From NCBI RefSeq assembly GCF_002741985.1, contig NZ_APHW01000021.1:169015-233014 (forward strand): a stretch of DNA of 64,000 nt, in the 5' to 3' direction. The stretch is from Vibrio rotiferianus CAIM 577 = LMG 21460 (GTDB lineage Bacteria > Pseudomonadota > Gammaproteobacteria > Enterobacterales > Vibrionaceae). The position numbers and the translations under genes were made by a program. This document shows, one piece after another, positions 40,331 through 48,714 of this stretch (its first letter is position 1; each line of letters opens with the position of its first letter). The notes under the pieces are model-generated. The model was not told where the DNA came from. It made no database searches and was given only the letters and a program-made list of their open reading frames with translations.

Positions 40331-40355
40331 ACGCCCTCACTTGAGGGCGTTTTTT
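40331..40355 (+). terminator. Terminator of the alkaline phosphatase gene
   Basis: ACGCCCTCACTTGAGGGCGT hairpin and T-run. Confidence 0.9.
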
Positions 40356-40429
40356 GTACTCAAAACGGTTGACGCTACGCTTCTCAAGCTCCAATATCTT
40401 CGGTTCATTTGTAAAACGAACAACATCAC

Positions 40430-40726
40430 ATGTGCGAAATATTTGCTAAACAACCCCAAGAAAATTATCAGTTTATCACCCGCTCTATCCGCATTGATGG
40501 CCATGCCACCAGCGTAAAACTAGAATCGAGCTTTTGGTTGATTCTTGAAGAGATTGCTTCCGCGCAAGAGATGACGGTGCCTAAGTTCATCGGTACTGTT
40601 TACCAAGAAGCGTTAAAGCACAATGGTGAAGTCAACAATTTCGCTTCCCTGCTACGTTGTGCTTGTCTTACCTACGCACGCCAACCTCAAGCAACGATTG
40701 AAAGCGCGCTCAGCGAACTTAACTAA
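40430..40726 (+). CDS. Ribbon-helix-helix domain protein
   Basis: A 98-residue small protein. The segment RSIRIDGHATSVKLESSFWLILEEIASAQEM resembles the RHH (Arc/MetJ-type) fold used by small DNA-binding proteins, with a beta strand then two helices. An RHH protein of this type is typical of Vibrio and Pseudomonas (RHH_4 family). The target is unknown; no adjacent toxin gene is present, so there is no reason to call it an antitoxin. The start is ATG at 40430; it is preceded by the terminator of the phosphatase gene. Confidence 0.8.
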   Translation: MCEIFAKQPQENYQFITRSIRIDGHATSVKLESSFWLILEEIASAQEMTVPKFIGTVYQEALKHNGEVNNFASLLRCACLTYARQPQATIESALSELN

Positions 40727-40808
40727 GCCCCTATTTGATTGTCGTACTTGAGTACTACCTATTGTTCCCGAAAAATGACTAGTCTGGGCGCACTAATAAG
40801 GAGTACTC

Positions 40809-41204
40809 ATGACAAAAATGATTCATACCATGATCCGCGTAAGCGATCTGGAGCGTTCTCTTAAGTTTTACAGCAATGCACTTCAGCTAGAAATCAAAGA
40901 CCAATATATCTTCGACGGGTTTTCTCTTACCTATCTGGCCAACCCAGAAACGAGCTTCGAACTCGAACTTACCCACAACCATGATCAGAACGAGCCATAT
41001 ACTCATGGTACTGGTTACGGTCACCTCGCTGTCAGTGTCGAAGATATCGAGGCCGCCCATCAACGCCTAAAGAACTTAGACATAGAGGCGAGTGACATTA
41101 AAGCGTTTGATCACCAACAAAAGCACCTGGCGACATTCTTCTTTATTACCGATCCAGACGGCTACAAGATTGAGTTCTTGCAACGTCAAGGTCGTTACCT
41201 ATAA
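40809..41204 (+). CDS. VOC-family protein (lactoylglutathione lyase-like)
   Basis: A 131-residue protein of the glyoxalase/vicinal-oxygen-chelate fold. The two beta-alpha-beta-beta-beta modules are visible in IHTMIRVSDLERSLKFYSNALQLEI and GHLAVSVEDIEAAHQRLKNL, with the terminal PDGYKIEFLQRQ. It resembles GloA glyoxalase I, with likely metal ligands at His6, the Glu in FELELTHNH, His77 or thereabouts and Glu in KIEFLQ. Substrate specificity is uncertain, since several VOC paralogues are present in Vibrio. A GGAG lies near the start ATG at 40809. The next gene follows at 41245, probably in one operon. Confidence 0.85.
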   Translation: MTKMIHTMIRVSDLERSLKFYSNALQLEIKDQYIFDGFSLTYLANPETSFELELTHNHDQNEPYTHGTGYGHLAVSVEDIEAAHQRLKNLDIEASDIKAFDHQQKHLATFFFITDPDGYKIEFLQRQGRYL

Positions 41205-41244
41205 AAACGAAATCTTTCATAACGACAAAGAAGTGAACACAACA

Positions 41245-41529
41245 ATGATTCATTTAACAGCTGCATTTCATGCTAAAACAGACTCTATTTCGCAACTCAA
41301 GCAAACGCTAGAAGGCATGCTAGAACCTACTCGAAATGAGCCGGGTTGCCTGCGTTACCAACTGTTCCAAGATAAAAACGACCCAAGCCAGTTCTTGTTT
41401 CAAGAGCAGTTTGCAGACCAAGCCGCGTTTGACTCACATTGCAACACGGCGCACTTTCAAGCCCTATTGAAGGAGATTGAAGACTTACTGGTTAGCGAGC
41501 CTAAAGTGACTTTCTTCGACCAGGTCTAA
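41245..41529 (+). CDS. Antibiotic biosynthesis monooxygenase-domain protein
   Basis: A 94-residue ABM-domain protein (dimeric alpha/beta barrel, like YgiN). The typical features are the N-terminal strand IHLTAAFHAK, the helix LKQTLEGMLEPTRNEPGCLRYQLFQDK, and QFLFQEQFADQAAFDSHCNTAHF. Many members are quinone oxygenases, others are heme-related; the function here is unknown. The ATG at 41245 is chosen; GTG four codons before it is an alternative. The 40-bp gap after the VOC gene suggests co-transcription. Confidence 0.85.
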   Translation: MIHLTAAFHAKTDSISQLKQTLEGMLEPTRNEPGCLRYQLFQDKNDPSQFLFQEQFADQAAFDSHCNTAHFQALLKEIEDLLVSEPKVTFFDQV

Positions 41530-41561
41530 ATCTCGACAGCAATACCAAGAAAAACACCAAT

Positions 41562-41586
41562 AAAAAGGCGCTCATTGAGCGCCTTT
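41562..41586. terminator. Bidirectional terminator
   Basis: AAAAAGGCGCTCATTGAGCGCCTTT hairpin between the ABM gene and the convergent MscS-family gene. Confidence 0.8.
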
Positions 41587-41612
41587 GTTGTTATCTGTTA
41601 AAGAGGAGGTGT

Positions 41613-41963
41613 CTACGACTCTTTCTTTTCCACCATGTGTAAGTGCACGTCTTGTTGCGGGAATGGAATCGAAATGCCTTCACGATCGAAGCGCAGTTTC
41701 ACTTCCTTGGTTACATCCCAATATACATCCCAGTAATCATCGGTTTTCACCCAAGGACGAACAATGAAATCAACTGAAGATGTGTTTAAGGTGTGTACCT
41801 TGATATTAGGTTCAGGTGAACGAAGTACCGAAGGGTGCGACGTAACAATATCATTTAGCACTTCTTCTGCTTTGAGCAGATCATCGGCATAGCCGATACC
41901 AAAAATCATATCAACACGACGAATGCGCTCATGGGTGACGTTTTTAATCACATCCCCCCCCAA
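41613..41963 (-). CDS. MscS-family channel, C-terminal fragment (out-of-frame)
   Basis: The 116-residue fragment carries the C-terminal beta and alpha/beta domains of an MscS-type mechanosensitive channel: GDVIKNVTHERIRRVDMIFGIGYADDL and the C-terminal IPFPQQDVHLHMVEKK. It has no good start codon (TTG inside the G-tract) and continues the protein encoded by 41948-43273 after the G8 tract at 41954-41961. If the tract had six or nine bases, one frame would run through (PNSKIWGDVIKNV or with an extra Gly). MscS-type proteins end with this cytoplasmic vestibule, so it is not a separate gene. Confidence 0.8.
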   Translation of the reverse strand: MGGDVIKNVTHERIRRVDMIFGIGYADDLLKAEEVLNDIVTSHPSVLRSPEPNIKVHTLNTSSVDFIVRPWVKTDDYWDVYWDVTKEVKLRFDREGISIPFPQQDVHLHMVEKKES

Positions 41964-43273
41964 ATTTTGCTATTTGGTACGATAATGATTTGGTTGTCGA
42001 AGGTACGAATTGTGGTGTTCACTAAGCTCATATGGCTTACCTTTCCATCTACTCCACCAGCATAAACAAAATCGCCAACATCAAACGGACGGTAAATAAG
42101 TAACATCATACCCGCCGCAAAGTTCGACAGGGTATCTTGCAGCGCAAAACCGATAATCACACCCGCGATACCAAAACCTGTCAAAATTGGCGCTAGGTTC
42201 AGACCTATTTGAGATAAGCCGACCATGATACCAATCACCCAAACGGCTTTACCTGACATTGAGATAAAGAAATCTTGCATTAGGTGAGAGAGTTTTAAGT
42301 TTTTCGAAGCAACGGTTTTACTCACCACTTTGCGAGTTAGCTTGGCTAAGGCACGTGCAATAATGAGAATTAACGCAAATACGAACAGCTGGAAGATATG
42401 TTGAGGCGCATTATCAGCTAGCCAATCTACCGCTGAGTTTGACCAGTGGCTCACGATGGAGAGCACCACTTTGGTGTTGAGTAGGTCGTGGGTAATGCTC
42501 CCTGTCACTTCGAAAATCTGACGCTTATATTCAGAGGTTTCTAAACCAACTTTATCACCAATGGAAATCAGTTTTCGCAAGCTGTCCGTTGCAATACCAA
42601 GTCTCTGCTTAAGTATTAATTGGCTTAGTTGGAGCGATGCCTTCTCTGATTCAGGGCTTGAAGATAACTGAGAGGCAATGACGCCACTTTGTTGATTCAA
42701 GTATTCAATCGAAGCCGAAAGTAAGCGCATTCGCTTATCGACTCCTTCTTTAAGCTCCAATTCCGCATCTTGATCTTGGATATTGAGCTTTTTCAACCAA
42801 GTCAGGTTTTGCCAGCTCGAGTCATAGCTTGCATCAAGATATTGCTGCAATTCTCGATAGCTATTGATCAAAGAAAGTTTGTCTTCATCCTTAGCCTTAT
42901 TGATTTCCACCAAAAGTGTTTTGATTTTCTCATCTAAATAAGCAGTCGCACCTACAGAGTACTTCTCTTGCGTTCTCACCAACTCAAGTAGTTTGCTATG
43001 AGGAATCGATTCATGGTCGATGGCAGTTGCTAATCGGCTTCTTAATTCTTCGTTTTTCTGGAAAAGCTGCAGTTGTAGCGCATCGCGCTCATCACCACTC
43101 GCTTGTTTCAGGGTTTCAGACAAATCGATGATGTCTGTGTTGATGCTATCAATCGCTTGCTCGGCAGCAGAAACCTTTGGGACTTCTGCTTCACTTTCTG
43201 TTGCCTGCGCAATAAATGTGCTCAGAGAAGCCATGGCTATTGTCAATACAAATAACAAGGAAGCGAAACGCAC
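41948..43273 (-). CDS. MscS-family mechanosensitive channel, N-terminal part (frame interrupted)
   Basis: The 441-residue frame starts in a signal-peptide-like segment (LLFVLTIAMASLSTFIAQA), then a long helical periplasmic domain (about 30-260), membrane helices from about 275 (PQHIFQLFVFALILIIARAL; AVWVIGIMVGLSQIGLNLAP) and the pore helix GFGIAGVIIGFALQDTLSNFAAGMMLLIYRPF, which is the MscS signature. It then runs into the G8 tract and stops, with the C-terminal domain in another frame. Its GTG start at 43273 has no Shine-Dalgarno. Instead GAGG lies 6 bp before ATG 43299, but that ATG is separated from this frame by the C8 tract at 43279-43286. The intact gene would run 43299 to 41613. Expected product is about 560 residues. 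Confidence 0.8.
   Translation of the reverse strand: MRFASLLFVLTIAMASLSTFIAQATESEAEVPKVSAAEQAIDSINTDIIDLSETLKQASGDERDALQLQLFQKNEELRSRLATAIDHESIPHSKLLELVRTQEKYSVGATAYLDEKIKTLLVEINKAKDEDKLSLINSYRELQQYLDASYDSSWQNLTWLKKLNIQDQDAELELKEGVDKRMRLLSASIEYLNQQSGVIASQLSSSPESEKASLQLSQLILKQRLGIATDSLRKLISIGDKVGLETSEYKRQIFEVTGSITHDLLNTKVVLSIVSHWSNSAVDWLADNAPQHIFQLFVFALILIIARALAKLTRKVVSKTVASKNLKLSHLMQDFFISMSGKAVWVIGIMVGLSQIGLNLAPILTGFGIAGVIIGFALQDTLSNFAAGMMLLIYRPFDVGDFVYAGGVDGKVSHMSLVNTTIRTFDNQIIIVPNSKIWGGM
41954..41961 (-). repeat. Second frame-breaking G8 tract (inside MscS-family gene)
   Basis: Eight C on the plus strand (G8 in the gene). The reading frame is open through this tract only if six or nine bases are present. 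Confidence 0.9.
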
Positions 43274-43278
43274 TTTAA

Positions 43279-43286
43279 GGGGGGGG
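43279..43286 (-). repeat. Frame-breaking C8 tract at the MscS-family start codon
   Basis: Eight G on the plus strand, C8 in the gene, six codons after the ATG with a good Shine-Dalgarno. ATG and gene are in the same frame only with six or nine bases; eight leads to a stop after 19 codons. Confidence 0.9.
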
Positions 43287-43537
43287 ATAGAAACGCCATT
43301 ATTACCTCATTCGAAGACGTGATTCCGTTCTTAGAGTCCAATTTTGACTCAAAGAGACTTAAACACCTGAAATTATAGTTCTTAAGTTTACAACACGACT
43401 TTAAATGTCGAACAGCATTTCGTTACTCATATGTCAAAGTTCATAGCGCAGCTTCAAAATATTCCCCATCCCGCTTAAATGGAATGAACTATGATTTAGT
43501 CGTATCCGTGTAACTTCAACTTATGTAAGGGAAAATT

Positions 43538-43789
43538 ATGGGTATTCTATCGTGGATTATTCTTGGCTTGATTGCAGGCGCGTTAGCAAAATGGCTAATG
43601 CCCGGTAAGGATGGTGGTGGCTGGATTGCAACCATGCTGCTCGGTATCGCCGGGGCATTCGTGGGCGGTTTTTTAGGAAGCTTTGTCGGACTTGGTGGCG
43701 CGGATGGGATCAATATCGGGAGTATCATCACAGCGACACTGGGCGCTTTCGTCCTACTTTTCGTCTATAACCGTTTCTTGAGAAACTAA
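43538..43789 (+). CDS. GlsB/YeaQ/YmgE-family small membrane protein
   Basis: An 83-residue protein of the transglycosylase-associated (Tag/YeaQ) family with three hydrophobic segments. The first helix, WIILGLIAGALAKWLMPG, is followed by the conserved GKDGGGWIATMLLGIAGAFVGG. These small proteins are often stress-induced; their function is not established. The ATG at 43538 follows TAAGGGAAAATT. It is divergent from the MscS-family gene. Confidence 0.9.
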   Translation: MGILSWIILGLIAGALAKWLMPGKDGGGWIATMLLGIAGAFVGGFLGSFVGLGGADGINIGSIITATLGAFVLLFVYNRFLRN

Positions 43790-43820
43790 GCTCATTTTTC
43801 TCTTGCCCATAACGAACAAG

Positions 43821-43848
43821 CCTCTCATATACTTGAGAGGCTTGATTA
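43821..43848. terminator. Weak hairpin between convergent genes
   Basis: AAGCCTCTCATATACTTGAGAGGCTT, ahead of the YcgN-like gene's stop; no long T-run, so termination is tentative. Confidence 0.5.
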
Positions 43849-43855
43849 AATTTGG

Positions 43856-44296
43856 TTACGAACGATTAGGGTGGTTCAAAATATGGTCTTCCCAGTCCAC
43901 CACATCAATCTCGTAAACGACTTTGTTGCGTACACTCTCACCAGCCGCATGCATAGCTGACTTAGAACCCGTAATCAAAGGGTGCCATTCTGGCAACGAT
44001 TGCTTCTCTGCGAGCAGACGGTAAGCACAGGTATGAGGTAACCATGTGAAATCATCAATGTCTTCACGCGTGAGCTTGGTACACTCTTCACCTGATGTGA
44101 AACGGTTCGGATAGTCTTTACAAGAACAGGTTTTACTGTTCAACCAACTACACGCAACGTTGGTATAGTAGATTTCGTCAGTATCTTCATCCATTAGCTT
44201 GTGCAAGCAGCACTTACCACAACCATCACAGAGAGATTCCCATTCTTCTTCTGTCATGTGCTCTAACGATTTACTTTGCCAAAATGGAGTGCTCAT
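43856..44296 (-). CDS. YcgN-family cysteine-cluster protein (UPF0260)
   Basis: A 146-residue protein of the YcgN/UPF0260 family. Eight conserved cysteines lie in CDGCGKCC near residue 24, CSWL and CSCKDYPN, and CTKL, with a further CAYR, in the pattern of zinc- or Fe-S-binding cysteine clusters (CxxCxxCC). Biochemical role unknown. The ATG at 44296 gives [23 protein letters not shown]. Divergent gene upstream (YkgJ-like) shares the cysteine-cluster superfamily. Confidence 0.92.
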   Translation of the reverse strand: MSTPFWQSKSLEHMTEEEWESLCDGCGKCCLHKLMDEDTDEIYYTNVACSWLNSKTCSCKDYPNRFTSGEECTKLTREDIDDFTWLPHTCAYRLLAEKQSLPEWHPLITGSKSAMHAAGESVRNKVVYEIDVVDWEDHILNHPNRS

Positions 44297-44528
44297 ACGC
44301 TTACTACTTATGTTTTGAATGGGAATGAATAGGGTGCGTTTTATACTCCTCTAGCGGCAAAAGTTCAAGTTTTGCTAACTACTCAAAGATAAGGCAAACA
44401 CGTAACCAGCTGATTTTAATCATTAAGAGAAAGGAGAGTTCAATTAGATGAAGGGAATTTAGTTGGAATGCTTCCAATCTGGCGAGAAATGTCCATAATG
44501 CCCCCTTATTTTTTACGAGGGCTTATAA

Positions 44529-44777
44529 ATGGAATGTCGATTGGGCTGCGGGGCGTGTTGTATCGCACCAAGTATCTCTTCTCCGATTCCTGGCATGCCA
44601 AAAGGCAAACCAGCTGGAGAGCGCTGTATTCAATTGAATGATGACAACCTATGTAAGCTTTTCGGAAAACCTGAACGCCCAAAAGTTTGCCACGACTTTA
44701 AACCTTGCCCGGTCGTGTGTGGCAAAACCAATCAAGAAGCGATCAGTAATATTACAGAGCTCGAGCTACTGACTTAA
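44529..44777 (+). CDS. YkgJ-family cysteine-cluster protein
   Basis: An 82-residue protein with the CxxGCGACC-type cluster at the start (ECRLGCGACC) and further cysteines in ERCIQL, NLCKLF, KVCHDF, and PCPVVC. It fits the YkgJ/UPF0153 family (CxxCxxxx zinc or Fe-S cluster). It resembles the upstream YcgN family distantly; both are unknown in function. Its stop overlaps the stop of the convergent YheO-like gene by 4 bp (44774-44777). Confidence 0.85.
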   Translation: MECRLGCGACCIAPSISSPIPGMPKGKPAGERCIQLNDDNLCKLFGKPERPKVCHDFKPCPVVCGKTNQEAISNITELELLT

Positions 44778-45436
44778 TCGTTGCTGCCCAGCTCTCGAAG
44801 GTAAAGGTAAATCGTATCGCGTGAAATACCGAGATGATTTGCCACCATCAATACCGCATCTTTGTACTTGAAGATACCTAAGCCCTGTAAACGCGTCACC
44901 AGCTCTCGGTTACGTTTTGAAGGTGAAATCGCCTCGTTAGCCCACACTTCCGACTGCACTGTCTCAATGGTGCTGATGATGGTTTCATCGATATTACGTG
45001 CGAACGTCTCCGGCGAACGAGCATTCCCCGAACAACAATCATTTTGCTGAACCGGCATAATCGACCTTAAGAAATCCTGCATCGGTACGTCCATATCCAC
45101 ATTAATGCACAATAAACCAATTGGTTTATTTTTGGGGTTGCGGACAATAGTGGTAATTGAATGCAGAGTCTTGCCACTCGCCGTTTTAGTTACGTACGAA
45201 TCCGAAACGTCGTTGCCTTCAAGTAGTTTCATTCTTGCTAAGTTGGTAATCGGTGCACCTTCTCCACGTTCAGTAACATGGCCATTGGCAATTTTGATGA
45301 TTTCCGGTGCTTCCGCATCAAGACTGTGAAGGACGACTTCGGTATGCTCACCGTACATGCGAGCAATACCATCTACGACGTTCTTCATTGAATTCAAAAT
45401 ATCTAAGTCACTTTTGGTGAGTTTCTTAAGTTGCAA
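44774..45436 (-). CDS. YheO/DauR-like PAS-HTH transcriptional regulator
   Basis: A 220-residue regulator with an N-terminal PAS-like (PAS_6) sensory domain (MYGEHTEVVLHSLDAEAPEIIKI, then GKTLHSITTIVRNPKNKPIGLLCINVDMD) and a C-terminal helix-turn-helix (ELVTRLQGLGIFKYKDAVLMVANHLGISRDTIYLYLREL). The family includes E. coli YheO and the D-arginine-responsive DauR. It lies downstream of the cyuA-like gene and is probably the local regulator. The TTG at 45436 is preferred because AAGGGAAG precedes it; the frame extends upstream to another TTG at 45454. Confidence 0.85.
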   Translation of the reverse strand: MQLKKLTKSDLDILNSMKNVVDGIARMYGEHTEVVLHSLDAEAPEIIKIANGHVTERGEGAPITNLARMKLLEGNDVSDSYVTKTASGKTLHSITTIVRNPKNKPIGLLCINVDMDVPMQDFLRSIMPVQQNDCCSGNARSPETFARNIDETIISTIETVQSEVWANEAISPSKRNRELVTRLQGLGIFKYKDAVLMVANHLGISRDTIYLYLRELGSND

Positions 45437-45465
45437 TGTTACTTCCCTTAGCAAAAACGTTGAGG

Positions 45466-46743
45466 CTAGGCCGACATAATATCGATTATAGATTTGTCAG
45501 TATATGGCATACCAAGTCTAACCATTGAACCTACATTTCTTATCGTTTGTTCAACTTCGTCGCCTACTATACCTTGATTCTTCACGCTGTGGTTACCCAT
45601 CGCCATCAAATATGAGCGTACCGCGGTGGTAGAGGAAGTGCAGACTTTCATCGCGCAGGATGATTTCGCCCCATCACATACCATGCCCGAACTGTCGCTA
45701 ATTACGTTCTGAATCGCATAACATGACTGTTCAAACGAGCCGCCCGCCAAATACACTAACGCCATGGATGCCGCCGCGCTGGTTACTGTGTTGCCACAGA
45801 AAGCAGACAATGGTGGGTAGTAGGATTTGATATAAATCGCGCCAAGATGACTCATTATCAATGCTCGTGCTAGCTGCTCTTCACTGCTTTGGAACGCTTC
45901 TGCAGCAATAACGACAGGAACCGTTGCTGCGATACCTTGGTTTCCACTACCAAAGTTGCTCATAGCAGGCAGTGTCGCACCACCCATTCGAGCGTCGGAT
46001 GCCGCAGACGTCATCATCTGAATTCGGCTCATCAAATCATTGCCAAGCAAACCTTGATCGATATTGCCTTTCAGCGTTCTTCCTATCTCCAAACCGTAAC
46101 CGCGATCGATCCCTTCTTGCGCCAAAGAACTATTTAACTCCGCCGCTTTTAGAATAAATTTGATGTCTTCAAAAGGCGCTTGAAGTGCAAATTCGTAGAT
46201 TTGTTTAATCGAGATATCGACGCCTTCGCAAATCGATCCTGTTGCAACACGCTGTTGCTGAGGTGCATCAAACGTCACTTCACCGTTACGAGTAATCTGA
46301 ATAATGTTGGTATGTCCGCCACTGATCGTCACTGAAACGACTTCATCCCCAGCTGTCATAGTCACGCTGCAAAAGATAAATTCTTGTGTGTCGATACGTG
46401 CAACACTAACACGCTCTTGATCGATCAGTTGCTGGGCGGCAGTTACGTCGTCTTGATTAATTTTGGCAAGAACCTCAAGTTCTGCATTAGGATCTCCAGC
46501 CAACGCACCAACTGACGCAGCGATCTTAAGACCAATTTTCCCGGTTCCGGAAACATAAACTCCCATCGAGTTTTTAAATAAATTGTCAGAGACACGAACT
46601 TCAATCCTGTCTGGGGTCTGGCTTCCAAGCTCACGCTTTGCAACTGCTGCCGCATATGCAGCAGCAATGGGTTCTGTACATCCGAGCGCAGGTTTTACGA
46701 CTTGCTTAATGATTTGGATATATTGGTTCCATTGCTGATTCAT
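45466..46743 (-). CDS. CyuA-like L-cysteine desulfidase / serine dehydratase-type lyase
   Basis: A 425-residue member of the CyuA/YhaM (UPF0597) family. It is a 4Fe-4S-dependent lyase; the E. coli homologue catabolises L-cysteine to sulfide, ammonia and pyruvate through 2-aminoacrylate. Recognisable blocks are [38 protein letters not shown], and [12 protein letters not shown] with cysteines that could hold the cluster. The desulfidase function is inferred from the family. Good Shine-Dalgarno (GGAG) before ATG 46743. It lies between ridA and the YheO-like gene, likely one operon, and near the permease that would import the substrate. Confidence 0.85.
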   Translation of the reverse strand: MNQQWNQYIQIIKQVVKPALGCTEPIAAAYAAAVAKRELGSQTPDRIEVRVSDNLFKNSMGVYVSGTGKIGLKIAASVGALAGDPNAELEVLAKINQDDVTAAQQLIDQERVSVARIDTQEFIFCSVTMTAGDEVVSVTISGGHTNIIQITRNGEVTFDAPQQQRVATGSICEGVDISIKQIYEFALQAPFEDIKFILKAAELNSSLAQEGIDRGYGLEIGRTLKGNIDQGLLGNDLMSRIQMMTSAASDARMGGATLPAMSNFGSGNQGIAATVPVVIAAEAFQSSEEQLARALIMSHLGAIYIKSYYPPLSAFCGNTVTSAAASMALVYLAGGSFEQSCYAIQNVISDSSGMVCDGAKSSCAMKVCTSSTTAVRSYLMAMGNHSVKNQGIVGDEVEQTIRNVGSMVRLGMPYTDKSIIDIMSA

Positions 46744-46758
46744 GCTTTTTTCTCCGTA

Positions 46759-47139
46759 TTACTTCTTGCAAGCAATCGCTTCAACTTCAATCAACACACC
46801 TAGCGGAAGATCTTTCACCGCAAAGCAGCTGCGTGCAGGGCAATCTTTATTGAAAAACTCTGCATACACTTTATTGAATTCAGCAAAATCACTAATGTTT
46901 GCTAGGTAGCAAGTTGTTTTTAAAACAGTATCAATACTACCGCCACCCGCTTCTAAGACGTGTTTCAGGTTCGTCAAAGATTGATGGCTCTGAGCAGTAA
47001 TGCCGCCCTCAACCACTTTGCCTGTCGCGCTATCAACAGGAAGCTGACCAGAAGTAAAAATCAAGTCACCATAAGCGGTACCGTGTGAATAAGGGCCGAT
47101 TGCGGCTGGAGCGTGCTCTGAAGCGATCAATTCTTTCAT
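46759..47139 (-). CDS. RidA-family enamine/imine deaminase
   Basis: A 126-residue RidA (YjgF/YER057c/UK114) protein that hydrolyses 2-aminoacrylate and related imines, preventing damage to pyridoxal-5'-phosphate enzymes. The start ATG at 47139 has the Shine-Dalgarno GAGG 6 bp upstream. The catalytic arginine lies in the block CPARSCFAVKDLPLGVLIEVEAIA. The N-terminal motif APAAIGPYSHGTAYGDLIFTSGQLP is family-typical. It is first in the operon with the CyuA-like lyase; the lyase is exactly the kind of enzyme that yields its substrate. Could be named ridA but the genome may have a second copy. Confidence 0.92.
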   Translation of the reverse strand: MKELIASEHAPAAIGPYSHGTAYGDLIFTSGQLPVDSATGKVVEGGITAQSHQSLTNLKHVLEAGGGSIDTVLKTTCYLANISDFAEFNKVYAEFFNKDCPARSCFAVKDLPLGVLIEVEAIACKK

Positions 47140-47299
47140 GTTAATCCTCACATAATTTTTAGTTTTAATCTAAAAGCTCTTAAGTAAGCTGTCATTTCAA
47201 AGCTATTCTTTCAACTAAATGCGAATACAACAACTACCTCAGATCACACAAATCGATCTTTTTTCAGATTTTATTGAGTATTTTTGTCGAGATCTCAAA

Positions 47300-47362
47300 T
47301 TTATCTGAATTTTCCACAAAAAAATTGTTGTTAAAGTTTTTCTCAAATAGATTTGAGAAAAA
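47300..47362. promoter_or_regulatory. Palindromic operator candidate between ridA and the HAAAP permease
   Basis: TTTTTCTCAAAT (47337-47348) is the exact reverse complement of ATTTGAGAAAAA (47351-47362), with a 2-nt spacer, 27 bp before the permease start. A shared CTCAAAT core recurs at about 47294. A regulator such as the YheO-like protein might bind here, but that is inference. Confidence 0.55.
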
Positions 47363-47388
47363 TTCATACAAACAAAGAGAAAACGACA

Positions 47389-48714
47389 ATGAGCGTTACT
47401 GTTCCTACACAAACTCTTCCAATAACAAATGAACCGCCTCACGTTAAAGCTGGCATGACGGCAGAAGAATGGAGAGCCGCAACTAAGTTTGATAGCACCG
47501 ACTGGGGTTGGGTTATCATGAGTATCGGTATGGCTATCGGTGCAGGTATTGTGTTCCTCCCCGTTAAGGTTGGCGTGCTTGGCCTATGGGTGTTCCTAGC
47601 CTCTGCAGTAATTGGCTACCCTGCAATGTATCTATTCCAACGCCTCTTCATCAATACCTTATCCACTTCACCGAAATGCCAAGATTACGCAGGTGTCATC
47701 TCCGGTTACCTAGGTAATAAGTGGGGAGCATTATTAGGCATGCTCTACTTCATCATGTTGGTGATCTGGGTATTTGTCTATTCCACTGCGATCAACAATG
47801 ATTCAGCTTCCTTCCTACATAGTTTTGGCGTAACCAAAGGGCTATTGTCAGAAAATCCGCTGTACGGTCTAGCTTTGGTTTGTGCTTTGGTAGCCATCGC
47901 TTCTCGTGGTGAGAAGATCCTATTCAAAGTCAGTACAGGATTGGTATTAATCAAATTGTGTACTGTTGCATTGCTTGGCTTCATGATGATTGAGAAGTGG
48001 GATTTAGCAAACGTGGGTAGCGTACCAACAGCAGGTGCTGGCTTGAAAGATGCCATAGAGCTATTGCCGTTCACGCTCACTTCTATCTTGTTCATTCAAA
48101 GCTTAAGCCCAATGGTGATCTCTTACCGTTCTAAAGAGAAGTCGATTGAAGTTGCACGCTTCAAAGCAATGCGCGCGATGAAGCTTGCCTTCGGTATTTT
48201 ATTTGTCACCGTGTTCTTCTACGCAATTTCATTTACCTTAGCAATGTCTCATGAACATGCAGTAAAAGCAGCAGAAGAAAACATCTCAGCCTTGGCGATG
48301 GTAGCTCAAGGGATGGACGGCACAACTCTGAAACTTCTAAGCCTAATGCTCAATATCTTCTCAGTGATGACTGCATTCTTCGGCGTATACCTTGGTTTCC
48401 GTGATTCTTGCCAAGGCCTAGCCATGCTCGCTCTTAAGAAGGTCATGCCAGAAGAACAAATCAACAAAGAGCTTGTGACAAAAGGCATTATCTTATTCGC
48501 GATATTGATGGCATGGGGTGCTATCGTTCTGAATTTACCTGTGCTGAGCTTTACTTCAGTATGTAGCCCTATCTTTGGTCTGATTGGTTGTTTGATCCCA
48601 GCTTACCTAGTGTATCAAGTGCCTTCTCTGCATAAATACAAAGGTGCTTCTTTATACCTAATCATTGCTACAGGCATTTTGCTGTGTATCTCACCGTTTA
48701 TCGCTTTTAGTTAA
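47389..48714 (+). CDS. HAAAP-family amino-acid permease (CyuP/SdaC-like)
   Basis: A 441-residue transporter, about 11 hydrophobic segments, of the hydroxy/aromatic amino acid permease family. Near the N-terminus it has TDWGWVIMSIGMAIGAGIVFLPVKVG, a glycine-rich helix typical of the family, followed by GYPAMYLFQRLFINTL. E. coli relatives are SdaC (serine), TdcC (threonine) and CyuP/YhaO (cysteine). Its position opposite the ridA-cyuA operon suggests cysteine or serine uptake for that pathway. The ATG at 47389 is used; the longer frame from 47353 has no better start. Divergent promoters with ridA. Confidence 0.88.
   Translation: MSVTVPTQTLPITNEPPHVKAGMTAEEWRAATKFDSTDWGWVIMSIGMAIGAGIVFLPVKVGVLGLWVFLASAVIGYPAMYLFQRLFINTLSTSPKCQDYAGVISGYLGNKWGALLGMLYFIMLVIWVFVYSTAINNDSASFLHSFGVTKGLLSENPLYGLALVCALVAIASRGEKILFKVSTGLVLIKLCTVALLGFMMIEKWDLANVGSVPTAGAGLKDAIELLPFTLTSILFIQSLSPMVISYRSKEKSIEVARFKAMRAMKLAFGILFVTVFFYAISFTLAMSHEHAVKAAEENISALAMVAQGMDGTTLKLLSLMLNIFSVMTAFFGVYLGFRDSCQGLAMLALKKVMPEEQINKELVTKGIILFAILMAWGAIVLNLPVLSFTSVCSPIFGLIGCLIPAYLVYQVPSLHKYKGASLYLIIATGILLCISPFIAFS

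Noticed and set aside
40430..40726. Antitoxin of a toxin-antitoxin pair
   Set aside because: The RHH-type protein has no adjacent small toxin gene, and it stands alone after a terminator.
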